DNA of 64,000 nucleotides from Streptomyces sp. CB01373 (GCF_002803075.1 NZ_NNBK01000003.1:186001-250000); one strand, 5' to 3'. Shown: positions 43,894 through 53,718, numbered from the stretch's first letter. Made by a program: numbers and translations. The notes: generated by a model not told the origin, from the sequence alone.

Positions 43894-45353
43894 GCCGGGG
43901 CGGCGAACAGTCGGTCCCCGAGATGCGGGAAGTGCCGATCGGGATCCAGGCCGACGGACAGCGCGAAGAGTTCGACAGCATGGGCACGGTCGAGGTGCCG
44001 GCAGACCGCTACTGGGGAGCGCAGACACAACGGTCGCTGATCCACTTCTCCATCGGTGGCGACCGGATGCCCAAGGAGGTCTACCACGCCTACGGCTACG
44101 TGAAGAAGGCGGCAGCGCTTGTGAACGCCGCCGCCGACCGGCTGCCCGACTGGAAGAAACAGGCCATCGTGCGGGCCGCGGAGGAAGTCATCGAGGGGGA
44201 GCTCGACGAGCACTTTCCCCTCTTCGTCTGGCAGACGGGCTCGGGCACCCAGAGCAACATGAACGTCAACGAAGTCATCTCCAACCGTGCGTCGCAGTTG
44301 CTCGGCGGCACGCTCGGGAGCCAGAAGCCGGTGGGCCCGAACGACGACGTCAACATGGGGCAGTCCAGCAACGACAGCTTCCCGTCCGCGATGCACATCG
44401 CCGCGGTGCAGGAAATCGATGACCGTCTCCTCCCTCAGGCCCGAGACCTTGCCGCGGTCCTTGAGGCGAAGGCCGGGGAGTGGAACACGGTCGTGAAGAT
44501 CGGCCGCACGCACCTCGAAGACGCCGTGCCACTGACCGTGGGACAGGAGTGGTCGGGCTACGGCGCCCAAGTGCGCGCCTGCATCGATGAGGTCGAGCAC
44601 AGCCGCAAGGGGCTACTCGAACTGGCCCTGGGCGGTACCGCCGTCGGAACAGGGCTGAACGCGCCGAAGAACTTCAGCCGTGACGTCGCGGCGCGGATCG
44701 CCGAACTGACCGGCAAGCCGTTCGTCACCGCCGAGAACAAGTTCATGGCGCAGGGGTCACTGGACCCCATGGTGCGCGCACACGGAGCACTGCGTGGACT
44801 GGCCGTTGCCGTGATGAAGATCGCCAACGACATGCGATGGCTGGCATCAGGCCCCCGCACAGGCTTCGCCGAGCTACTGCTTCCCCAGAACGAACCGGGC
44901 TCCTCGATCATGCCCGGCAAAGTCAACCCGACCCAGTGCGAAGCCATCGTCATGATCGCGATCCAGGTGCTCGGCAACGACTCCGCGGTGGCGTTCGCCG
45001 GAAGTCAGGGCAACTTCGAACTGAACGCGATGCGCCCGTTGATCATCAACAACTTCCTGCACTCCGCGCGCATCCTTGCCGACGGGATGGAGAAGTTCCG
45101 GACGTTCTCCGTCGATGGCACCGAGCTGAACCGAGCGAAAATCGCGCAATACGTGAACGAGAGCCTCATGCTGGTCACTGCGCTGAGCCCCGTCATCGGC
45201 TACCAGAACGCTGCACACATCGCCGAGTCCGCGCTCGCCAACAGTCAGACCCTGAAAGAGGCCGCCCTGGCAAGCGGCCACGTCGACGAAAAAACGTTCG
45301 ACGCCGTTGTCGATCCACTCTCCATGGTCGGTGACGGCGTATCAGGTGCCTGA
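43890..45353 (+). CDS. fumC: Class II fumarate hydratase
   Basis: 487 residues. Converts fumarate to malate. Family hallmarks are WGAQTQRSLIHFSIG, QTGSGTQSNMNVNEVI, GQSSNDSFPSAMHIA, RTHLEDAVPLTVGQE and the signature GSSIMPGKVNPTQCEA. The GTG start overlaps the malic-enzyme stop (GTGA); ATG 43923 is an alternative, since the first ~25 residues are extra. Fumarase plus malic enzyme together would route fumarate to pyruvate. It is probably a second, specialised copy rather than the housekeeping fumarase. Confidence 0.88.
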   Translation: MSRGGEQSVPEMREVPIGIQADGQREEFDSMGTVEVPADRYWGAQTQRSLIHFSIGGDRMPKEVYHAYGYVKKAAALVNAAADRLPDWKKQAIVRAAEEVIEGELDEHFPLFVWQTGSGTQSNMNVNEVISNRASQLLGGTLGSQKPVGPNDDVNMGQSSNDSFPSAMHIAAVQEIDDRLLPQARDLAAVLEAKAGEWNTVVKIGRTHLEDAVPLTVGQEWSGYGAQVRACIDEVEHSRKGLLELALGGTAVGTGLNAPKNFSRDVAARIAELTGKPFVTAENKFMAQGSLDPMVRAHGALRGLAVAVMKIANDMRWLASGPRTGFAELLLPQNEPGSSIMPGKVNPTQCEAIVMIAIQVLGNDSAVAFAGSQGNFELNAMRPLIINNFLHSARILADGMEKFRTFSVDGTELNRAKIAQYVNESLMLVTALSPVIGYQNAAHIAESALANSQTLKEAALASGHVDEKTFDAVVDPLSMVGDGVSGA

Positions 45354-45428
45354 CCTGCGACCGCGGACACAGTACAGCCGCAGGCCCGGCTCGTGCCGGC
45401 GATGGGACTCGGACGGACGGGCGGGACC

Positions 45429-45466
45429 GGCAACTCCGTCGGCCTTCGACGGGCGACGGAGCTGCC
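45429..45466 (+). terminator. Probable terminator after the fumarase operon
   Basis: GGCAACTCCGTCG and CGACGGAGCTGCC form a 13-bp stem with one mismatch and a 12-nt loop, followed by TTT. It lies between the convergent fumarase and amidase genes. Confidence 0.5.
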
Positions 45467-45516
45467 TTTGCCGTCCGCCCTGCAGCACGGCAAGGGGCGG
45501 CTGCGGTCTCATTCGG

Positions 45517-46953
45517 TCAGCTGAGGGGCGGGTGGCGATCGTTCCACAGGAGTGCCTGTTCGAGCAGATGGCCCACCTGGAGCAGGAGGTCCTCCCGCCA
45601 GGGTGCGGCGACGATCTGGACGCCGACGGGGAGTCCGGTGGCGAGGTCGTGGTGGACGGGCAGGGAGATCGCCGGTTGGCCGGTCACGTTGAACAGCGAG
45701 GTGAACACCCCCATCGGGTAGCTGTTCCGCAGGGCCCCCGGCGGATCGTCCTCCGTGCCCGCCCGCCAGGCGCCGATCGGTGGCGGGAGGCAAGCCATCG
45801 TGGGCGTGATCAGGAGGTCGAAGCCGGCGATGAAGCCTTCTACGACGCGCCGCGACAACTGCTGAGTCTTCGTCACCGCTTCCGCGTAGGCCCAGGAGTC
45901 GGTCGATCGTGCCGCGTCACGCAGGGCGCGGTTGTGGGGCTCGATACGGTGCGGATCCGGGAGCGGGATCCCCGCGCCGCCTACGTTCCACAGCGTCGTG
46001 AACGCCCCGACGAACTCGTCCGTCGAGGGCAGCGGAAGGCGGGCGTCGACGATGCGGTGGCCGGCCGATTCGAGTGTGCGCAGCGTGAGGTCCACGGCCG
46101 CCGTGCAGGCCGGGTCCACGTCGATGCCCGCGACGGGGGAGTCGGTGAGCACCCCGATGCGCAGTCCGGCCCGCGCGTCCGCCGCCGTCGCGGCGGCGAA
46201 GGACTCGCGCGGGGTGGGGGGCGACCACCATGCGGCCGGGTCGTGGCGCACGAGCACGTCGAGGGCGGCCGCGGTGTCCGCGACCGAGCGGGTGATCACG
46301 CCGCTGGTGGCAAGGCCCTCCCCGGCGACGGTCGCACGGGCGACCAGACCGCGGGTGGGTTTCAGGCCGACAAGGCCGTTGCACGAGGCCGGGATGCGTA
46401 TCGAACCGCCGCCGTCCTCGGCGTGCGCGATGGGCGCCATCCCGGCAGCGACGGCGGCGCCCGCACCGCTGGAAGAGCCGCCCGGCGTGCGGTCCGGGTC
46501 CCACGGGTTGCGCGAGATGCCCAGGGCCTCGCTCTCGGTGAAGGGCAGCGCCCCGAACTCGGAGGTGGTGGTCTTGCCGAGCAGCACGAACCCCGCGTCC
46601 ACGAACCGCCGCACGACCGGGTCCGACGCCGCGGCCGGTGTCCGGTCGGCACCGGCGGAGCCGTACGTGGTGGGCCAACCCGCCACATCGAGGAGGTCCT
46701 TGACCGGCAGTGGGACGCCGTGGAACGGCGGGAGATCGTCGGGCGAGGCGGCCCGTGCCACCACGTCCGCCGCATCGGCCGCGGCTTTGCGGACGTCGTC
46801 GTCGGCCCGGTGGCAGAAGGCGTTCAGCCGGGGGTCGAGCTCGTCCATCCGGCGCAGGTAGCAGTCGGCCACCTCGACCGGGCTCACCTCCTTGCGGCGG
46901 ACGGCCGCGGCGAGTTCGACGGCCGTGGTGAAGGGGTCGATCGGAGAGGTCAT
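45517..46953 (-). CDS. Amidase (amidase-signature family)
   Basis: 478 residues. The Ser-cisSer-Lys triad is evident: Lys85 in PLPVKDLLDVAG, the serine cluster GGSSSGAGAAVAAG (158-171) and Ser184 in DGGGSIRIPAS. C-terminal VTGQPAISLPV and GLPVGVQIVA are typical. The start was put at ATG 46953, where the conserved region begins with AAAGGA upstream; ATG 47013 would add 20 residues. It is divergent from an AraC-type regulator. The amide substrate is unknown. Confidence 0.87.
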   Translation of the reverse strand: MTSPIDPFTTAVELAAAVRRKEVSPVEVADCYLRRMDELDPRLNAFCHRADDDVRKAAADAADVVARAASPDDLPPFHGVPLPVKDLLDVAGWPTTYGSAGADRTPAAASDPVVRRFVDAGFVLLGKTTTSEFGALPFTESEALGISRNPWDPDRTPGGSSSGAGAAVAAGMAPIAHAEDGGGSIRIPASCNGLVGLKPTRGLVARATVAGEGLATSGVITRSVADTAAALDVLVRHDPAAWWSPPTPRESFAAATAADARAGLRIGVLTDSPVAGIDVDPACTAAVDLTLRTLESAGHRIVDARLPLPSTDEFVGAFTTLWNVGGAGIPLPDPHRIEPHNRALRDAARSTDSWAYAEAVTKTQQLSRRVVEGFIAGFDLLITPTMACLPPPIGAWRAGTEDDPPGALRNSYPMGVFTSLFNVTGQPAISLPVHHDLATGLPVGVQIVAAPWREDLLLQVGHLLEQALLWNDRHPPLS

Positions 46954-47063
46954 CTCCAGCGGTCCTTTCGGGTCCGGGGCACTGGCCTGGATCGGCAGTG
47001 TCGTCGCGGCCACGGGCAGGGGTCTTGGACGAATGTCGCGAAGCCTGTGCGTACTCTGGCCGT

Positions 47064-47912
47064 ATGCGGTCCGCTGAGTCGGCTCCCGGCGCTGCGGCGG
47101 TGTGGGACATCGCCACCCCGACGCGGCCCGTTCTGCTGCCAGGAGTCAGCATGGCCGGCTTCCGCGCCCGTACCGCAGACCCCGTCGATCTAAGCGTGGT
47201 GCCCTACCCGGCCGTCACGGTGGCGGTCGACCTGGGCGGCGGTCCGCTCGCCGTCGAAGACGGCGGCGGGCGGCACGAGGGGAGCGTCGTCGTCGGGCTC
47301 GCGCCCAGCGGCGTGCACGGCCGCGGCCGCGGGATCGAGTGCATGCAACTGCGGCTGTCGCCGCTGGTGGCCCATGCCGCACTGGGCGGCTCCGCGGAGT
47401 TGGACGGCACGGTCGTCCCGCTGCGCGACCTGTGGGGTCGTGAGGCCGAGCGCACCCAGGAGCGGTTGCGTCTCGCGGGGTCGTGGCCGGAGCGGTTCGC
47501 GATCGCCGAGGCCACGCTGGCCCGACGGGTCGAGGCGGGGCCACGGGTCGACCCGGAGGTCGCGTTCGCCTGGGGGCAGCTCGTGGCGCACCGAGGAGGG
47601 GTTCGGGTCGAGCGGCTGGCAGCCGAGGCCGGATGGAGCCGTAAACGGTTGTGGTCCCGATTCCGGTCCCAGATCGGCCTCAACCCGAAGCGCGCCGCGC
47701 AACTCGTCCGTTTCGACGATGCCGCCCACCGTCTCGCCACGGGATGCAGCGCCGCGCAGGTGGCCGCGGAGGCCGGCTACGCGGACCAGTCGCACCTCCA
47801 TCGGGATGTCAGGGCCTTCGCCGGGGTGACGCCCACGGCCGTCGCCGCTGCGCCCTGGCTCGCGGTCGACGGAACGGCGTGGGCCGCCCCCGCGTACCTC
47901 ACCAAGGCGTGA
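47064..47912 (+). CDS. AraC-family transcriptional regulator
   Basis: 282 residues. An N-terminal sensing domain, then a C-terminal double helix-turn-helix (VERLAAEAGWSRKRLWSRFRSQIGLNP and SAAQVAAEAGYADQSHLHRDVRAFAGVTP). It is transcribed divergently from the amidase gene with ~110 nt between the starts, so it may control the amidase; no operator was pinned down. Confidence 0.85.
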   Translation: MRSAESAPGAAAVWDIATPTRPVLLPGVSMAGFRARTADPVDLSVVPYPAVTVAVDLGGGPLAVEDGGGRHEGSVVVGLAPSGVHGRGRGIECMQLRLSPLVAHAALGGSAELDGTVVPLRDLWGREAERTQERLRLAGSWPERFAIAEATLARRVEAGPRVDPEVAFAWGQLVAHRGGVRVERLAAEAGWSRKRLWSRFRSQIGLNPKRAAQLVRFDDAAHRLATGCSAAQVAAEAGYADQSHLHRDVRAFAGVTPTAVAAAPWLAVDGTAWAAPAYLTKA

Positions 47913-48017
47913 CGCGGCACCAGTGTCCAGGGAGTTGCGGCACCGGACGCCGTCGACGACCGCGAAGGGGAACATTTCTTCAAGACGTGGGACGCCCGTG
48001 CCAGTGACACTGCGGCC

Positions 48018-48776
48018 ATGAAAACCACGGCGAGCAGCATGTTCAGGAACGCGAAAGACGACAGACTGGCCCGGCCTCCGCGCCCCCGGTACGGCGTGGA
48101 CGCCCCGTCCTTCCCCGCGTTGCTCGGCGCTGCGGGGACGGCCTGCTGCCTGGCCTCCGGGCGGTGGCGGCGAGGACGGACCGCCACGGCGACCGCGGGT
48201 GCGGTGCTGCTCGCCGGCACCGGCGTCTATCTGCACACCACGCTGCGCGGCAAGGTGGGCATCTGGGAGCGCGAATTGGATCGCGCCGGCCTGAAGGGCG
48301 ACGAGCTCCTGCTGGACCTCGGCTGCGGTCGTGGCACGGTGCTGATCGCGGCGGCCGGGCGGCTGCCCGACGGACGCGCCGTCGGCGCGGACCTCTGGTC
48401 CGGAACGGACCAGAGCGGCAACCGTCCCGAGACCACCCTCGCGAACGCCGCCGCGGCCGGAGTGGCGGACCGGGTGGACGTGCACACGGCCGACATGACC
48501 GCGCTTCCCTTCGCGGACGACTCCTTCGACGTGGTGACCAGCGCGCTGGCGATCCACAATATTTCGTCGTCCGAAGGCCAGCGCCGCGCGCTGGACGAGG
48601 CCATGCGGGTGCTGCGTCCGGGCGGGCAACTATTCATCGCCGACTTCTGGTTCGCGGCCCGGAAGTACGCCGCACACCTCGGCCGGGGCAGCACTCTGCG
48701 CCCACTGGGGCCGGGCTACTGGTACGGAGGACCCTGGCTCGCCGTCACGCTGCTGCGCGCTGTGAAGGAGCGCTGA
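48018..48776 (+). CDS. Membrane-associated class I methyltransferase
   Basis: 252 residues. Two hydrophobic stretches (about 32-48 and 57-73) precede a Rossmann methyltransferase domain with the SAM motif LLLDLGCGRGTVLIAA, acidic loop VGADLW, motif III-like LPFADDSFDVVTSALAIHN and LRPGGQLFIADFW. The combination suggests anchoring at the membrane. The substrate is unknown, and neighbours give no clue. Confidence 0.83.
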   Translation: MKTTASSMFRNAKDDRLARPPRPRYGVDAPSFPALLGAAGTACCLASGRWRRGRTATATAGAVLLAGTGVYLHTTLRGKVGIWERELDRAGLKGDELLLDLGCGRGTVLIAAAGRLPDGRAVGADLWSGTDQSGNRPETTLANAAAAGVADRVDVHTADMTALPFADDSFDVVTSALAIHNISSSEGQRRALDEAMRVLRPGGQLFIADFWFAARKYAAHLGRGSTLRPLGPGYWYGGPWLAVTLLRAVKER

Positions 48777-48994
48777 AGCGTCTCGCAGACGGCCGTCACT
48801 CCGTCCGCACAGGCAGGTCCGGCTGTCGTTCCTCGGCCGGGCGGCGCGACCACGGGAGACGCGGGCGGCGTTCGACGTGCTAACGTTGCGCGTTTGCAGT
48901 GTCGCTGTGCCGGTGCTCCGTTCGGTGTCTCCGGCTGGTGGCCGCGTCCCTGCCGCGCCTTCCTCGGTACGGTCCCTTCGGAGGAAGGCTCTCT

Positions 48995-50416
48995 GTGAGC
49001 GAATCAGCACGTGCCGATGTCCGGCAGCAGGACGATGTGTCCGAGGCGGAGGGCGCCACTTCGGCAGTGCCCACGGCGGCGTCCTTCGCGCAGCTGGGAT
49101 TGCCGGCCGAGATTCTGCGGGCGCTCGATGAGCACGGTGTGACTGTGCCCTTCCCCATCCAGGCGGCGGCGCTGCCGAACGCGCTCGCGGGACGGGACGT
49201 CCTGGGCCGGGGCCGCACAGGATCCGGCAAGACGCTCGCCTTCGGCCTGGGGATGCTCGCCCGGACGGCCGGGCGGCGCGCGCAGCCGAAAGAGCCGCTG
49301 GCGCTGGTACTGGTGCCCACCAGGGAGCTGGCGCAGCAGGTCGGTGAGGAGCTCACCCCGTACGCCGAGGCGCTGCGGCTGCGGCTCGCGACCGTGGTGG
49401 GCGGAGTGTCCATCGGACGGCAGGCCGCCGAGCTGCGGGACGGCGCCGAGGTCGTCGTCGCCACGCCCGGCCGGCTGCACGACCTCATCGAGCGCAAGGG
49501 CTGCCGACTGGGACGGGTGCGTATCGCGATCCTGGACGAGGCCGACCAGATGTGTGACATGGGGTTCCTGCCGCAGGTCACCGAGATCCTGGACCAGGTG
49601 CGTCCCGACGGGCAGCGGATGCTGTTCTCCGCCACCCTCGACCGCGACGTCGACCAGTTGGTGCAGCACTACCTGCGGAACCCCGCCGTCCACTCCGTGG
49701 ACCCTTCGTCCAGCGCGGTCTCCGCGATCGAGCACCACGTCCTCATCGTGCACGGCCCGGACCGGTACGCCGTGACCACGGAGATCGCCGCCCGGGACGG
49801 CCGCGTCCTGCTGTTCCTGGACACCAAGCACGGCGTCGACCAGATCACGAGGCATCTGCGGGCCAACGGCGTGGCCGCCGCCGCCCTGCACAGCGGGAAG
49901 TCCCAGCCGCAGCGCACCCGGACCCTGGCCCAGTTCAAGAACGGGCAGGTCACCGCGCTGGTGGCGACGAACGTCGCCGCACGCGGCCTGCACGTCGACG
50001 ACCTCGACCTCGTGGTCAACGTCGACCCGGCCACCGACCCGAAGGACTATCTGCACCGCGCGGGCCGCACGGCCCGGGCCGGCCGCTCCGGCACCGTCGT
50101 GACACTCGTCCTGTCAGGACAGCGCCGCGAGACGAGCCAGGTCATGGCGGACGCCGACGTCGCCCCCAAGGTCACCAAAGTGCGGTCCGGGGAGGCGGAG
50201 CTGAGCCGGATCACCGGCGCCAAGGCCCCCTCCGGAAAGCCTCTCGACGGCGGGCCGGCCGTACCGGGCCCCAAGAACCACAACGCCCCGTTCCGCGGCC
50301 TGGGCAGCACCAAGGACGCGACGGGCGGTTCCGGCGGCAGGCCGTCCCGCAAGAGCAGCGAGGCCCGCAAGCTCGCGGAGGCCCGGAAGGCGGCCCGGGT
50401 GCGGCGCGGCGGCTGA
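48995..50416 (+). CDS. DEAD-box RNA helicase
   Basis: 473 residues. Q motif FAQLGL...PFPIQAAALP, Walker A GRTGSGKT at 73-80, PTRELAQQ, TPGRLHDLI, DEAD (ILDEADQM), SAT (FSATLD) and HRAGRTARAG. The C-terminus is basic and low complexity. The GTG start follows GGAGGAAGG. The ~110-nt leader from about 48885 resembles long 5' leaders of cold-induced helicase genes. It probably remodels structured mRNA or ribosomal intermediates. Confidence 0.9.
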   Translation: MSESARADVRQQDDVSEAEGATSAVPTAASFAQLGLPAEILRALDEHGVTVPFPIQAAALPNALAGRDVLGRGRTGSGKTLAFGLGMLARTAGRRAQPKEPLALVLVPTRELAQQVGEELTPYAEALRLRLATVVGGVSIGRQAAELRDGAEVVVATPGRLHDLIERKGCRLGRVRIAILDEADQMCDMGFLPQVTEILDQVRPDGQRMLFSATLDRDVDQLVQHYLRNPAVHSVDPSSSAVSAIEHHVLIVHGPDRYAVTTEIAARDGRVLLFLDTKHGVDQITRHLRANGVAAAALHSGKSQPQRTRTLAQFKNGQVTALVATNVAARGLHVDDLDLVVNVDPATDPKDYLHRAGRTARAGRSGTVVTLVLSGQRRETSQVMADADVAPKVTKVRSGEAELSRITGAKAPSGKPLDGGPAVPGPKNHNAPFRGLGSTKDATGGSGGRPSRKSSEARKLAEARKAARVRRGG

Positions 50417-50448
50417 GACCGAGAGGTCGAGGTGTGGTCGAGGTGGCG

Positions 50449-51690
50449 TCAGCTGGTCGTGCTGCCCGCGACCCACTGGCTCCACGGCATGTTCCAGTCG
50501 CCGAGGCCGTTGTCCGGGGCCAGCACGCTCGTGTCATCGGAGTTCTTGACGATCACGACGTCACCGATCATCGAGTTGTCGAAGAACCACGCGGCCGGCT
50601 GCTCGCCGTCGCTGCCGCCCTTGACGTCCTTGAGGCCCACGCAGCCGTGACTGGTGTTGACCTTGCCGAAGATCGAGTCGGCACCCCAGTAGTTGCCGTG
50701 GATGAAGGTGCCCGAGGCCGACAGGCGCATGGCGTGCGGTACGTCCGCGATGTCGTACGCCGGCTTGCCGTCCTTCTTCGTGAGGCCGACGGTCGCACCG
50801 TTCATGCGGATCTGCTTGAACTTCTCTGAGATGACCATCTGACCGTTGTACGTCGGGTGATCGGGGCTGCCGGACGAGATCGGGATGGTCCTGATCGTCT
50901 TGCCGTCCCGTACGACGGTCATCTGCTTCGTCCTGGCGTCCACGGTGCTGATCTGGCTCCGGCCGATCTTGAATGTGATCGTCTTCTGGACGCCGTGGTG
51001 TTTGAGCTTGACGGTGACGGTGGAGCCGGGCTTCCAGTAGTTCCTGGGGCGGAAGTCCAGACGGTCGTTGTTGAACCAGTGACCGACGACTTGCTGGCCG
51101 CTGCTGGAGCTGACCTGGATCTTCGACTGTACGGCGGCCTTGTTGCTGATCGCCTTGTCGAAGTTGACTGACACCGGCATGCCCACGCCGACGGTCGAGC
51201 CGTCCTCGGGAGAGAGATGCCCGATGAAGCCGTTGGCCGGGGAGACCGTGGTGATCGTGGCGTTTCCGGTGGTGGAGCGCCCCTTGGCGTCCTCGGCATC
51301 TGCGGCGACCTGATACTTGGTGGCCCGCTCCAGCCTGCCGTTCGGCGTCCAGGACGTGCCGTCCGCGGACAGGGTGCCCGGGATCTCGGCGCCGGTCGCG
51401 ACGGAGGTCATGGTGACCTTGGTGAGCTTGCCATCGCTGACGGTGACCTTGACGGGGTCGCTGATCCCGACGCGGTGGGCACCCTGTGCAGGCGTGATCT
51501 TCACTCGGGCTTCGGAAGCATCCTGGGCGACCGCCTGATCCTCCCGCGTCTGCGATTTCGGGTGATCCCCGGCGGCGTTGCCGCTGGTGGCAGCGTTACT
51601 GGTACCGCCGAGGGCCGTGAGTGCGAGCACGCCGCCGAGTACGCCGGCCGTGGCGACCTGTCCGGTGCGTCGTTTACGTGCGGTGATCAA
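50449..51690 (-). CDS. L,D-transpeptidase with Ig-like domains
   Basis: 413 residues. Makes 3->3 peptidoglycan cross-links at the cell surface. An N-terminal export signal (~12-35, no lipobox Cys) is followed by two Ig-like domains (ITPAQGAHRVGISDPVKVTV; LSPEDGSTVGVGMPVSVNF) and a YkuD domain with FIHGNYWGADSIFG and the catalytic SHGCVGL (Cys350). TTG 51690 with GGGAGAAG upstream is chosen; the frame is open much further but without protein-like sequence. Confidence 0.87.
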   Translation of the reverse strand: MITARKRRTGQVATAGVLGGVLALTALGGTSNAATSGNAAGDHPKSQTREDQAVAQDASEARVKITPAQGAHRVGISDPVKVTVSDGKLTKVTMTSVATGAEIPGTLSADGTSWTPNGRLERATKYQVAADAEDAKGRSTTGNATITTVSPANGFIGHLSPEDGSTVGVGMPVSVNFDKAISNKAAVQSKIQVSSSSGQQVVGHWFNNDRLDFRPRNYWKPGSTVTVKLKHHGVQKTITFKIGRSQISTVDARTKQMTVVRDGKTIRTIPISSGSPDHPTYNGQMVISEKFKQIRMNGATVGLTKKDGKPAYDIADVPHAMRLSASGTFIHGNYWGADSIFGKVNTSHGCVGLKDVKGGSDGEQPAAWFFDNSMIGDVVIVKNSDDTSVLAPDNGLGDWNMPWSQWVAGSTTS

Positions 51691-52094
51691 GCGCTTCTCC
51701 CATGTCACTGTTCTTCGAATCCCTGGAGCTGGTTGTCCGAGGAGTGCAACTAGCTTTACAACTACATATGCGCATTCATCCGTCCCGAAATGGGCAAATT
51801 GTGGCGAAGGCCACGCGTCGTCGAGCGCGTCGCCGAGGCCCTGCTCGACGTTGAGCACGACGGGTCCTGGTACGAGGGCTGGGGCGAGCGGCCACCCAAC
51901 GGGGCGACAGCACTGGACACGGCGCGGCGTCCCCCCGTCTCCGGCCGGTGGGGCACGGGGGTCGCCGTCGCGACGGGTGGCTGCTGAGTGTTCATGGAAC
52001 GTGACTTCGAGCCCGAGTGCCTGGGGTTCGTCGCGGACGAGGTGGCCGCAGGAGGGGCAGGGGTGGCTGTCGGCCACCGTGGCGGTGCGGTGTT
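51691..52094. other. Region without an intact gene
   Basis: 404 bases upstream of the L,D-transpeptidase. The part next to the start codon is AT-rich and should hold its promoter. At 51990-52090 the minus strand reads a protein-like stretch with a CPSC pair (VADSHPCPSCGHLVRDEP) that soon loses coding character, perhaps the start of a broken gene. Confidence 0.4.
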
Positions 52095-52800
52095 TCAGGA
52101 CTGGCGTCCCTGTAGCCAATCGGGCAGGGTCTCTGTGCGGTGGCGCCAGGGGGCGGGGATGCCTTCGGTGCCGACGCGGGAGGCGACGATGCCGCCGACG
52201 ATCGCGCAGGTGGTGTCGACGTCTCCACCGGCCGAGGCAGTGGCCCACAGGGCAGCCGCGTAATCGGTCAGGTTCCGGGCGGCGCACCAGAGGGTGAAGG
52301 GGACCGTGTCGACGGCGCTGACCTGGCGTCCGTTGCCGAGGCTATGGGCGGCGAGTTCGACGTAAGGCTGCTCCAGGAGCGTACGGGCCTCGACGATGCC
52401 GTTGCGTACCCGGCCGGCCGGGACAAGGTCCAAGACGGTGGCGAGCAGGTCCGTGCCGGTCACGGGTTCGGTGCGGCGGTACGCGGCGCGGCTGGCGGCG
52501 ACGGCGACCGCGACGGCCCCGGCGACGGCCTCGGGGTGGGTGTGGGTCACCTCGGCGGACATGGCGGCCTGCCGGGCCGCGCGTTCCGGGTCGCCTGGGA
52601 AGCGGGCGCCGAGCGGGGCGACGCGCATCGCCGCCCCGTTGCCCCAGGAGCCCTGCCCGTCGAACAGTCCGGCCGCGAGTTCGCGCCAGTTGCCGCCCTG
52701 GCGGACCAGGCGCAGCAGGCGGTTCATCGCGGGACCGTAGCCGCGGTCGAAGTCGTGCCGTTCGGCGAAGGAACGGGCGAGTTCCCCGACCGGAGGAGCT
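52095..52800 (-). pseudogene. Truncated ADP-ribosylglycohydrolase
   Basis: About 235 residues match the C-terminal two thirds of an ADP-ribosylglycohydrolase: RGYGPAMNRLL, GSWGNGAAMRVAPLG, THTHPEAVAGAV and the second metal motif ASAGGDVDTTCAIVGG. The N-terminal third with the first metal motif (G-D-x-x-G..DDT) is missing. Instead the reading frame runs into an unrelated gene fragment at about 52800. It therefore looks like a deletion product without a proper start and is unlikely to be an active hydrolase. Confidence 0.7.
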
Positions 52801-53263
52801 GTGGCGCGGTCTTCCAACGCAGTACGGCATGCCACCCGGACTCGCGCTCCTGCAGGGTTTCCTGGGCGCGGTCCTGGGCCCAGGACTCGACCCACGCGTG
52901 GCAGCGGTCGACGGCGATCAGCCAGACCTCGTACTCGTCGCTGGTCGCGCCCAGCACGCTCTCGCCGTCCAGCGACATGGCGGCGAACTCAGGCCGCCCG
53001 CGGCGCCGGCCGAGCACCCCGGCCAGGTCCCACTGCTCGGCAAGGCCTACACGCGTCCAGTGACCGCACCAGTGGGACCGGCAGCCGTGCTCGACGACGT
53101 TGATCAGGAGCTCATCGTTGTCGTCGATCACGCCGTGTTCGACGACCAGGCGATGCCACTGACCCACGCGAGCGGCGTACTGGCGAGACGCCTGATCGCG
53201 CCCTGCCCACACCGGCCTGAACAGGGACCGAAACCACCCCACCAGCACGCTTTGAAGCCTCAT
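52724..53263 (-). pseudogene. Conserved hypothetical protein joined to the ADP-ribosylglycohydrolase remnant
   Basis: From ATG 53263 the frame encodes ~155 protein-like residues (QYAARVGQWHRLVVEHGVIDDNDELL, HGCRSHWCGHWTRVGLAEQWDL, ATSDEYEVWLIAVDR). After about 52800 it enters the out-of-frame ADP-ribosylglycohydrolase sequence. The original C-terminus has probably been lost in the same deletion that removed the N-terminus of the neighbour. The family looks widespread in Streptomyces but its function is unknown. Confidence 0.55.
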
Positions 53264-53427
53264 CGACAGGCATCCGCCGGCAGCGCGACAATGCCCCGAC
53301 ACCGCACCTCTGCTGAGGGACAGCTTCACGGGGCGCCTGGGCTGAGCCGGCGCGCCGCGAACGCCCCGCTGACGCAGGTGAGTTGCCGATTTCATGGACG
53401 TGCCCCCGACTGTTTATGATCTTGGTC

Positions 53428-53718
53428 ATGACTGTGCAGAACCTTGACAAAAACCCTTCCCGTAAGCAGAGACTTCAGGAGAGGCAGCGCCGTCAGCTGG
53501 CGGTGGTCGACACCGTGGACAAGGCCGAGGCCAAGGTCCGCAAGGCAGAGGTCGAACTGGCCGTGGCGGTTACTGAGGCAGTGCAGGTCTTCGGCGACGA
53601 AGAGTCCGCGTCCGAGGGACTCGACATGCCGGTCGAAACCATCCGGCGCTTCCTTGGCATGGGACGGGACGAAGCGGCCAGGGGCGACAACGTCGCCGAG
53701 GTCGATAACGCTTCCTGA
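53428..53718 (+). CDS. Small coiled-coil/HTH-like protein
   Basis: 96 residues. A charged N-terminus (NPSRKQRLQERQRRQ) leads to a long helix rich in Ala/Glu/Lys/Val (residues 20-55, VDKAEAKVRKAEVELAVAV) and a short C-terminal segment (LDMPVETIRRFLGMGRDEAAR) that resembles the end of a helix-turn-helix. No defined family was recognised. Its location at the edge of recombinase and transposase debris suggests it came with a mobile element, perhaps as a small DNA-binding regulator. Confidence 0.6.
   Translation: MTVQNLDKNPSRKQRLQERQRRQLAVVDTVDKAEAKVRKAEVELAVAVTEAVQVFGDEESASEGLDMPVETIRRFLGMGRDEAARGDNVAEVDNAS

Noticed and set aside
51990..52090. Possible zinc-ribbon gene start on the minus strand (CPSC pair)
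   Set aside because: Coding character is lost after ~40 codons, and the second cysteine pair and a stop in a sensible place are missing; kept only as a note.
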